NCBI GenBank assembly: GCA_029060585.1
Contig: JAIDTS010000143.1
Coordinates: 1-5,625, forward strand
DNA: 5,625 bases
Origin: Muribaculaceae bacterium
GTDB lineage: Bacteria > Bacteroidota > Bacteroidia > Bacteroidales > Muribaculaceae
Direction of reading: 5' to 3'
Part shown: piece after piece, positions 1-5,625 of the stretch
How positions within the stretch are numbered: the first letter of the stretch is position 1
Layout of the letters: each line of letters begins with the position of its first letter
The notes under the pieces: model-generated
What the model saw: only the letters and a program-made list of their open reading frames with translations
Database searches by the model: none
What the model was told of the DNA's origin: nothing
Program-made: the position numbers and the translations under genes

Positions 1-3000
1 ATCCTTAGGAGTATGTGACTGGTTTGGCCTTCCAGACATACTTAATACAGAGTTTTTCGAAATCACCGAAGTTTCTGCAGCCAAAAAGAAAGCGAGCAGA
101 AAAAAATCGAAAAAAAAGAAATCGGCAGCCAAAAGCTCGACTGCGAAAAGCACGTCCAAGACTTCATCGACAAGAAAAAATGGAACAAAAAAAACGAGGA
201 CGAGAAAAAAACGTAGTACAGTAACAGCTCCGAGAGCCACAGCGACCCTGCCACCTGCGGAGACACCAAGCAATGACTCGCTGACTCTATCTGTCAACGA
301 GCGGCTCATCAAACTTATCCCGAAGAGTCACAATCCGGGTGGATTGCGAGTGAACAGTGTCAAGACCGATACTCTTAACAGAAAAGCAATCCTGAGCCTG
401 AACGAGAACTTCACATATCTTCCAATCAACAAGGAGTATATCGAACAGCTCGAGGGACAGGTGCGCGAAGCTATGCCCGATTCTCTTGAGGACTTTGTGA
501 TAGACCTCAGAGTTAGCGGAAAACCTCTTGCATACTATATCAACTCCATAGACAAACTGCCGAAAGAGCACCGAGTCAATATTCCATTCGTAAGAAAAGC
601 GGATCCCCTCACCCCGATAACAAAGGGAATGCAAGGAGATAACGTGGCACTCTGGCATAGCCACGGACGCTATTACAAACCTGCGAACGACAACTGGTAT
701 TGGCAACGCCCGTTCCTATTCCAGGCTGTAGAGGATACCTATACTTTAGGATATATACTTCCGTATGCTGTTCCGATGCTCGAGAATGCCGGAGCATACG
801 TACTTCTTCCCAGGGAGCGAGACATTAATCCGATCGAGGTGATCGTAGACAACGACCAGCCAGATGAGAACGGTGCATTGTATTCACAGAGTACATATTT
901 CGAGACCAACGGGCATCAGAAATGGCAGACCGGCGAGGGAGAGGGATTCATCTATGATCTTCCCGACTTCCGAGACACAGAGAATCCATTCGAAAACGGA
1001 ACCTACCGAATGGTGAACACCACAAAAACAGGCAGTCCGTCAACGGCATCTTGGGTAGCGGACATTCCAGAATCACGGGATTATGCTATATATGTCAGCT
1101 ACAAGTCGCTTCCAAACTCAGCAGAAGATGCCCTATATACCATCAATTACGACGGAGGCTCGGAAGACATACTGGTAAATCAGAAAATGGGAGGAGGCAC
1201 ATGGATCTATCTCGGCACCTATTCGCTTGCCGAAGGTTATGATCCGGAGTATCCCACAGTTGTCCTAAGCAGCCGAAGCAACAAGGGGGGGGAAACAGTA
1301 GTCACGGCCGATGCAGTCAAGATAGGAGGAGGCATGGGAAACATAGCGCGTTCACCCAGAAGGAGCGATGTATTTTACAACAACGTCATTCAGACAGCTG
1401 ACCCCGATTCCATTACAGTCGACGATATAGTTGCAGAAATAGCGTCCAATACGGACCGTCCGGTAGCTTCAGACAATCCCTTCCGCAAGGAAGAGATCCA
1501 GAAAGCCATGAAATCGGAACCAATCTTCAAAACGTCAGGCTTACCGCGCTGGCTCGAGGGCGCACGCTACTGGCTACAATGGGCCGGAATGCCAGAATCG
1601 GTCTATTCTCCCTATGTAGGAGATGATGATTACAAGGATGATTATACAAGCCGAGGACTATGGGTCAACTATCTTGCGGGCGGTTCGCGCGTACTTCCGA
1701 ATGAAAAAGGTCTCGGCATACCTATAGATGCCGTCATGGCGCTTCACAGCGACGCGGGTAAACGTTCCGACGATTCATTTGTGGGAACATTAGGAATATA
1801 TTTCACAAACGGAAACGGCACCTATGCCGACGGAACTCCGAGAAAGAACTCCCGCACCATGACAGACATGCTCATGCGCCAGATAACAGGCGACATACGG
1901 GCAAAATTCGAGCCTGAGTGGACACGGCGTCCGATGTGGGACAAGTCGTATGTGGAGGCGAGGGTTCCTGAGGTCCCCACCACACTGATCGAGCTATTAA
2001 GCCATCAGAACTTCGCCGATATGCAATATGGCAATGATCCAAGATTCCGCTTCACGGTTGGCCGAGCTATATATAAGGCTCTCGCCCGGTTCATAGGGGA
2101 GAGAAAAGACAGAAAAGTTGTCATACAACCGCTTCCCGTGAAAAACTTCTCGATACAGAAAACAGGCAAGGACACCTATCGACTGTCATGGCAACCGACG
2201 CACGACGATCTTGAGCCGACAGCTGTTCCAACGGGATATATAATTATGGAAAGGAGCGGCGACGACATGAGTTTCCATAAGGTCGGCGAGACCACTAAAC
2301 CACACTTCGAGATACATGCTGACGATGACGACATCCATTCCTTCCAAATAATAGCTTTCAATGAAGGTGGCCGCTCATTCCCATCGGAGACGCTTGCATT
2401 CCGCCATGCCGGTTCAGACTCTCATCCGATCCTCATCGTCAACGGATTCACTCGGGTGAGCGCACCTCAGGTAGTCGTTGAAGAGGATTACGCCGGCTTT
2501 GAAACATCGAACGACTTCGGAGTGCCATACATTCAGGATGTCTCATTTACAGGATATCAGACTGAATTCCACAGAAGCGTCGGAGAGGGTTTCGGGAAGA
2601 GCAGTGATAAATACGTCGCATCGGTGATAGCAGGCAATAATTTCGATTATCCATACCTGCACGGAGAGGCAATAGCGGAGGCAGGTCGAGGTTTTGTCAG
2701 CACGAGTGTAGGAGCAATAGAACAAGGAAGCGTAAACCTTTCAGACTATAAGACGATCGACCTCATATTAGGCAAACAGAAGGCCACAACTATGGGACGA
2801 GGAAACAACGGAGCCGAGTTCTTCACTTTCCCCAAGATGCTACGAAACGCTCTTACCGGCTTCCTTGACAAGGGAGGCGACCTGATCGTCAGCGGTCAAT
2901 ATGTAGCGAGCGACCTTCGCGACACGCGCAACGACAATGAGGCAGCCCGCTGGGGTGAGGAAGTCTTATGCATCACCGTGCCGGATTCCATCGCTCCCAC

Positions 3001-3310
3001 GCTGGGAGGAAGGATAGACGGCATAGCATCGCCTCTCAAATCATCTCTTGAGAGCAGACGATACGCTTATTCCAACACATTGAACGCCGACCAATATATA
3101 GTCGAACGTCCGGATGCAATAATCGCGACTCCGAATGCTGATGAGGCAGCGACATTCCTGCGATTCAGCGACACCGAGGCTTCAGCGGGTCTGCTCATAC
3201 GAGATGGTAAGTCACGTCGCGCTGTGATGAGTGTTCCTTTTGAATCACTTACAGATGCCAATCAGCGCAATCTTCTGATGAAGGAGATTCTGGACTGGAT
3301 CGAACGATAA
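1..3310 (+). CDS. N-acetylmuramoyl-L-alanine amidase-like protein with golvesin C-terminal-like ('xanthan lyase'-type) domain, 5' end outside window
   Basis: The frame is open from base 2 to TAA 3308-3310 with no ATG in the first 340 bases, so the gene is 5'-truncated and the TTG at 344 is not its start. Residue 1 here is the codon at base 2. Residues 26-72 are a Lys/Arg-rich linker and about 88-205 a small unassigned alpha/beta domain. About 208-276 plus 444-704 form an Amidase_3-like zinc hydrolase: H221 (SHGRYY), E244 (VEDTYT), H582 (ALHSDAG) and catalytic-type E664 (LIELLSHQNF), with PRERD matching the family's TRxxD. Residues 278-442 resemble the golvesin C-terminal domain (VDNDQP, GGTWIYLGTY, ADAVKI) and sit inside the amidase. 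Residues 706-804 look fibronectin III-like, and 805-1102 look glutamine-amidotransferase-like without an evident nucleophilic Cys. The expected reaction is cleavage of the MurNAc-L-Ala bond in peptidoglycan. An exported location is inferred, since any signal peptide is outside the window. Relatives are often named xanthan lyase, which the catalytic residues do not support. Confidence 0.88.
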   Translation, partial: SLGVCDWFGLPDILNTEFFEITEVSAAKKKASRKKSKKKKSAAKSSTAKSTSKTSSTRKNGTKKTRTRKKRSTVTAPRATATLPPAETPSNDSLTLSVNERLIKLIPKSHNPGGLRVNSVKTDTLNRKAILSLNENFTYLPINKEYIEQLEGQVREAMPDSLEDFVIDLRVSGKPLAYYINSIDKLPKEHRVNIPFVRKADPLTPITKGMQGDNVALWHSHGRYYKPANDNWYWQRPFLFQAVEDTYTLGYILPYAVPMLENAGAYVLLPRERDINPIEVIVDNDQPDENGALYSQSTYFETNGHQKWQTGEGEGFIYDLPDFRDTENPFENGTYRMVNTTKTGSPSTASWVADIPESRDYAIYVSYKSLPNSAEDALYTINYDGGSEDILVNQKMGGGTWIYLGTYSLAEGYDPEYPTVVLSSRSNKGGETVVTADAVKIGGGMGNIARSPRRSDVFYNNVIQTADPDSITVDDIVAEIASNTDRPVASDNPFRKEEIQKAMKSEPIFKTSGLPRWLEGARYWLQWAGMPESVYSPYVGDDDYKDDYTSRGLWVNYLAGGSRVLPNEKGLGIPIDAVMALHSDAGKRSDDSFVGTLGIYFTNGNGTYADGTPRKNSRTMTDMLMRQITGDIRAKFEPEWTRRPMWDKSYVEARVPEVPTTLIELLSHQNFADMQYGNDPRFRFTVGRAIYKALARFIGERKDRKVVIQPLPVKNFSIQKTGKDTYRLSWQPTHDDLEPTAVPTGYIIMERSGDDMSFHKVGETTKPHFEIHADDDDIHSFQIIAFNEGGRSFPSETLAFRHAGSDSHPILIVNGFTRVSAPQVVVEEDYAGFETSNDFGVPYIQDVSFTGYQTEFHRSVGEGFGKSSDKYVASVIAGNNFDYPYLHGEAIAEAGRGFVSTSVGAIEQGSVNLSDYKTIDLILGKQKATTMGRGNNGAEFFTFPKMLRNALTGFLDKGGDLIVSGQYVASDLRDTRNDNEAARWGEEVLCITVPDSIAPTLGGRIDGIASPLKSSLESRRYAYSNTLNADQYIVERPDAIIATPNADEAATFLRFSDTEASAGLLIRDGKSRRAVMSVPFESLTDANQRNLLMKEILDWIER
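77..217 (+). other. Lys/Arg/Ser/Thr-rich low-complexity linker in the amidase protein
   Basis: This stretch encodes 47 residues (26-72 of the fragment), of which 22 are Lys or Arg and 17 are Ser or Thr, with no Asp or Glu. It resembles histone H1-type tails. The DNA holds A7 at 100-106, A8 at 110-117, A8 at 187-194 and A7 at 205-211. It separates an unidentified N-terminal piece (ending around EFFEITEVS) from a Pro/Ala/Thr segment and the downstream enzyme domains. A disordered polyanion-binding or spacer role is inference. Confidence 0.85.
833..1327 (+). other. Golvesin C-terminal-like beta domain inserted in the amidase domain
   Basis: The encoded residues (about 278-442 of the fragment) follow the golvesin C-terminal pattern: an opening VIVDNDQP, a middle segment with TASWVADIP and YAIYVSYKS, then TINYDGG, GGTWIYLGTYSL and a closing VVTADAVKIGGG. 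This family forms a jelly-roll-like beta domain found in xanthan lyases and other exported carbohydrate-active proteins. Here it lies between the first zinc-ligand pair (H221, E244) and the second histidine (H582), so the amidase fold is discontinuous. A glycan-binding role is likely from the family but not shown by the sequence. Confidence 0.75.
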
Positions 3311-3329
3311 TTCATAGTGCGTAATTCAT
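3309..3329 (+). repeat. Spaced 7-base direct repeat AATTCAT
   Basis: AATTCAT occurs at 3309-3315, overlapping the TAA stop, and again at 3323-3329. The copies are separated by exactly one 7-base unit (AGTGCGT), giving a 7-base period directly after the amidase stop codon. The remainder of the 62-base gap to the next gene is AT-rich, and I see no stem-loop terminator or convincing promoter in it. Confidence 0.6.
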
Positions 3330-3372
3330 TATTGACGTAGATTTCCCTATAAAAATCACCATATTAGCAAAG

Positions 3373-4704
3373 ATGATAAAATTTGAAAACATAAGCCAGC
3401 TGAGGGAAGAGATATTTCGTAACGGACTTGACCAGTTTATATTCGTAAAGCTGGGGGACAAGGATATAAAGATGTATCCTCATTCCGAAAAAAGGATGCG
3501 TGAGCTGGCGGCAATATGTGATGTGCCCTTGACATACGCATGGTATCGCGAAGTGGCTGATGACGGAAAGGTGAGCAACCATCCTACCATAGACTACCAG
3601 CTTGGTTCGATGCGTGACGATTTCGATTTCGGATCAATAGTGCTGTTGAATGCCGCTGACGTGCTCAATGCGTCAGAGGATTTCGAAAAGGAATACGATG
3701 ACCTCCCTGACGGAGGGTGGTATGCCCTACGATTGAGGTTGCTGACCGGTCGAGGCGCCCTATGCATCAATGAATATCTATATGAGCAAAGTAAAACAGA
3801 CTACCGCAAGAGCGGCGAACAGCAACACGACTATGTAGATCCACGCAACGCTGACTACCAGAAAGCCATGGAGATGGTCTGCAGAGCCCATCTGCGCGAC
3901 ATCAATGCACTTGTCGGAGAGCCAAAAGCGGCAGATGTCGGTGCATCCTATTTCGCGGTGGAGGCAAGCGTTGTCATACCTGTGCGCAACCGTGTCTCAA
4001 CAGTCATGGATGCAGTAGAATCCGCCCTGTCCCAACTCACTGATTTTGCATTCAACGTCATAGTGGTAGACAACGGGAGCACCGACGGGACCCGCCAGGC
4101 GTTGCTTTCCGTTCCTGACCCGAGGCTTCACGTAATTCTCGTCGATGATGAGGAAGGGCTCGGCATAGGAGGATGTTGGAACAAAGCTCTTGAATCAGAA
4201 AGATGCGGACGATTTGCCGTTCAGCTTGACTCAGACGACGTATATTCGGGAACAGACACTCTTCAGCGTATAGTCAACAAGTTCTACGAGGAAAACTGCG
4301 CAATGGTGATAGGGAGCTATACCCTCACAGACTTTGATCTGAATGTCATCCCTCCGGGATTGATCGCACATAATGAATGGACCCCCGAGAACGGAGCAAA
4401 CAATGCTCTCCGCATCAACGGATTCGGTGCTCCACGAGCATTCTATACTCCTATAGCCCGCGACATTCTCTTCCCGAACGTCTCTTATGGAGAAGACTAT
4501 GCCATGGCACTCAGAATCTGCCGCACGTGGAAAATCGGACGAATCTATGAATCGCTCTACAACTGCCGGAGATGGAGCGGGAACAGCGATGCTGCACTTC
4601 CTATAGAAAAGACCAACGAGAACAATATCTATAAGGATTTTATACGTACCATTGAATTGCTCGCGCGTATCCATGAGAATATGGATGACGGGAGTGAGGA
4701 TTGA
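3373..4704 (+). CDS. Family 2 glycosyltransferase with extra N-terminal region
   Basis: This is a 443-residue cytoplasmic-type protein with no signal peptide or membrane segment. Residues about 197-400 form a GT-A fold: the nucleotide-binding strand [10 protein letters not shown] (198-207), [10 protein letters not shown] (231-240), a DxD-type metal/UDP site DSDD (286-289) and the catalytic-base-type GED of YGEDYAMAL (373-375). It should transfer a sugar from a nucleotide-sugar donor; donor and acceptor cannot be read from the sequence. Residues 1-190 are unusual for a simple GT2. Their LTYAWYREV and [15 protein letters not shown] segments look like the middle of a second, degenerate GT-A domain, with no DxD. 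ATG 3373 is the only plausible start: upstream the frame has no ATG, GTG or TTG before an in-frame TAA at 3322-3324. The gene lies 62 bases after the amidase and 23 bases before the DUF4922 gene, so co-transcription is likely. The C-terminus is short and acidic (DDGSED). Confidence 0.9.
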   Translation: MIKFENISQLREEIFRNGLDQFIFVKLGDKDIKMYPHSEKRMRELAAICDVPLTYAWYREVADDGKVSNHPTIDYQLGSMRDDFDFGSIVLLNAADVLNASEDFEKEYDDLPDGGWYALRLRLLTGRGALCINEYLYEQSKTDYRKSGEQQHDYVDPRNADYQKAMEMVCRAHLRDINALVGEPKAADVGASYFAVEASVVIPVRNRVSTVMDAVESALSQLTDFAFNVIVVDNGSTDGTRQALLSVPDPRLHVILVDDEEGLGIGGCWNKALESERCGRFAVQLDSDDVYSGTDTLQRIVNKFYEENCAMVIGSYTLTDFDLNVIPPGLIAHNEWTPENGANNALRINGFGAPRAFYTPIARDILFPNVSYGEDYAMALRICRTWKIGRIYESLYNCRRWSGNSDAALPIEKTNENNIYKDFIRTIELLARIHENMDDGSED

Positions 4705-4709
4705 CTATT

Positions 4710-4730
4710 AAGTATAAAGTATGAAGTATG
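4710..4730 (+). repeat. Three tandem 7-base units AAGTATA/G spanning a start codon
   Basis: AAGTATA (4710-4716) is followed by AAGTATG (4717-4723) and AAGTATG (4724-4730). The ATG of the third unit (4728-4730) is in frame with the DUF4922 gene and is its most upstream start. The ATG of the second unit (4721-4723) is in a different frame. The repeat fills most of the 23-base gap after the glycosyltransferase stop, so little room is left for a promoter. Confidence 0.75.
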
Positions 4731-5600
4731 GGAAATGATATGCTGGAATTTATTGACGCTCAACTGGAGCATTGGCCGCTTGCAAGGACCAATTATCAGG
4801 CTCTCGGAAGCACGGAGAGACGAAGTCTGCAACTCGGTGACCTGACGGTAGGAATACAGCATAATCCTGCAAGGATTGTATCGACAGGGGCAAAGACAGA
4901 CGCAAAATCTCTTGCCGAACGTCCATGCTTTCTATGCGCGGAGAACAGGCCTCCCCAGCAAGCGGGGCTCGACATAGCGGAAGGATGGGAACTGCTTCTA
5001 AACCCCTTCCCTATCTTTCCCACACACTTCACCATCGTAAGCAAAAAGCATCAGCCTCAAGAGGGGCTTCCACTCGACATGGTGGAGATGGCAGAAAAAC
5101 TTCCGGGGCATACTGTATTCTTCAATGGGAAAAACGCTGGAGCCTCATGCCCAGACCACCTTCATTGTCAGGCAGTGAAGACAAATGAGCTTCCCTTAAT
5201 GAAACTAATCGAGAAAAGCCACACTATTTCTGACGACCACGCGGCCTCTTCCGATACTCTAAGACTGAATATACCCTTCACATTCAAAAGTGTCATAATC
5301 ACTCCTGATCATGCCGGCATGGAGGCTCTTGCAAAGCTCGAGACTACATTAGGGAAAAAACACATTGACGAAGGCAACCTCAATGCCTATGTATGGATAG
5401 ATGGGGATGGACTATTGAGAATATGCGGAGTACCGAGACGCGCCCATCGTCCATCATGCTATGGAAGAGAAGAGGGGCAACATCTCATCTCGCCCGGTTG
5501 CATCGACATGGCAGGAGTTATAATAGCGCCGATAAAAAAGGATTTCGACTCCCTAACTGAAGACGAAGTGAGGGAGATATATCGTGAATGTTCATTATAA
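4728..5600 (+). CDS. DUF4922 protein, HIT/GalT-like nucleotidyltransferase superfamily
   Basis: This is a 290-residue soluble protein. Visible motifs are RPCFLC (C67 and C70, a CxxC as in GalT zinc sites), LLNPFPIFPTHFTIVSKKH (87-108, the HIT-like strand pair with H100) and CPDHLHCQA (H144-x-H146-x-Q148). HxHxQ is the signature of the GalT/Ap4A phosphorylase/GDP-L-galactose phosphorylase branch, and the HLHxQ form is closest to GDP-hexose phosphorylases. RRAHRPSCYG (238-246) and LISPGCIDMAGVIIAP near the end are, from memory, DUF4922-type conserved segments. The likely chemistry is nucleotidyl transfer through His146, for example hexose-1-phosphate/NDP-sugar exchange; the substrate is unknown. 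Position 147 is Cys, where Phe is more usual. ATG 4728 is the most upstream start but lies in a 7-base repeat. ATG 4740 (MLEFIDAQ) has GGGA seven bases upstream and may be the true start. The end overlaps the next gene. Confidence 0.85.
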   Translation: MGNDMLEFIDAQLEHWPLARTNYQALGSTERRSLQLGDLTVGIQHNPARIVSTGAKTDAKSLAERPCFLCAENRPPQQAGLDIAEGWELLLNPFPIFPTHFTIVSKKHQPQEGLPLDMVEMAEKLPGHTVFFNGKNAGASCPDHLHCQAVKTNELPLMKLIEKSHTISDDHAASSDTLRLNIPFTFKSVIITPDHAGMEALAKLETTLGKKHIDEGNLNAYVWIDGDGLLRICGVPRRAHRPSCYGREEGQHLISPGCIDMAGVIIAPIKKDFDSLTEDEVREIYRECSL

Positions 5601-5625
5601 TCCACTCAACAGCCATACGATATCC
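5584..5625 (+). CDS. Start of a further downstream gene, truncated by window end
   Basis: A GTG at 5584 opens a frame running to the window edge and encodes MNVHYNPLNSHTIS. AGGGAG at 5571-5576 lies seven bases upstream, an unusually good ribosome-binding site for this window. An in-frame TGA at 5569-5571 rules out an earlier start. The gene would overlap the DUF4922 gene by 17 bases, as expected of translationally coupled genes. Fourteen residues are too few to assign a function. From memory, a SpoIID/LytB-domain protein can neighbour DUF4922 genes in Bacteroidales, but nothing here proves that. A competing ATG at 5588 in another frame is also open to the edge. Confidence 0.5.
   Translation, partial: MNVHYNPLNSHTIS

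Noticed and set aside
15..224. Small basic + strand open frame overlapping the start of the window
   Set aside because: It is the off-frame reading of the Lys-rich linker; its composition follows from the A-rich DNA and the amidase frame is open through it.
344..346. TTG as start codon of the amidase
   Set aside because: The frame continues upstream to the window edge, and the site falls inside a continuous domain with no special ribosome-binding site.
287..706. 139-codon open frame on the - strand
   Set aside because: It lies antisense to the amidase coding sequence, which has recognisable domain motifs there, and shows no motif of its own.
344..3310. Naming the large protein a xanthan lyase
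   Set aside because: Only the golvesin-like module resembles that family; the catalytic pattern visible is that of a zinc amidase.
3331..3360. Promoter in the gap before the glycosyltransferase (TAGATTTC near 3338, TTGACG near 3332)
   Set aside because: TAGATTTC misses the last base of the Bacteroidota TAnnTTTG -7 pattern and no properly spaced TTTG lies upstream; TTGACG to TATAAA spacing is too short for a standard sigma-70 site.
4231..4674. 147-codon open frame on the - strand
   Set aside because: It is antisense to the DxD and GED region of the glycosyltransferase, whose motifs show the + strand is the coding one.
4705..4727. Transcription terminator between the glycosyltransferase and DUF4922 genes
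   Set aside because: The 23-base gap is filled by direct repeats and has no inverted repeat with a T run.
5588..5625. ATG at 5588 as start of the downstream gene
   Set aside because: It is open to the window edge, but the GTG frame has a better placed ribosome-binding site; the choice remains unsettled because so little sequence is left.

Overview
The window suggests a member of the Bacteroidota, probably an anaerobic gut Bacteroidales and possibly a Muribaculaceae-type organism. Base composition is balanced, ATA (Ile) codons are common, the genes mostly lack strong Shine-Dalgarno sequences, and the short intergenic gaps carry AT-rich 7-base periodic repeats. The domain combinations (golvesin/'xanthan lyase'-type amidase, GT2 glycosyltransferase, DUF4922 protein) are typical of that phylum. 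The genus assignment is a guess.

All genes lie on the + strand and fill almost the whole window. Bases 1-3310 hold the 3' part of a very large gene whose reading frame is open from base 2, so its true start lies outside the window. The encoded fragment (1102 residues) has a short unidentified N-terminal piece, an extremely basic Lys/Arg/Ser/Thr linker, a small alpha/beta domain, a zinc N-acetylmuramoyl-L-alanine amidase (Amidase_3-like) domain interrupted by a golvesin C-terminal-like beta domain, a fibronectin type III-like domain and a C-terminal glutamine-amidotransferase-like/flavodoxin-like domain.

After a 62-base gap comes a 443-residue family 2 glycosyltransferase (3373-4704). A 23-base gap follows, and then a 290-residue DUF4922 protein of the HIT/GalT-like nucleotidyltransferase superfamily (4728-5600). 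A fourth gene probably starts at a GTG (5584), overlapping the end of the third by 17 bases and running off the window.

Same strand, short gaps and a terminal overlap suggest one transcription unit. A plausible joint role is envelope or glycan remodelling: the amidase would cut peptidoglycan stem peptides, the glycosyltransferase would add a sugar to an unknown acceptor, and the DUF4922 protein would make or break a nucleotide sugar. Only the fold assignments rest on visible motifs; the shared pathway is inference. I saw no RNA genes, mobile elements, CRISPR arrays, convincing promoters or rho-independent terminators.
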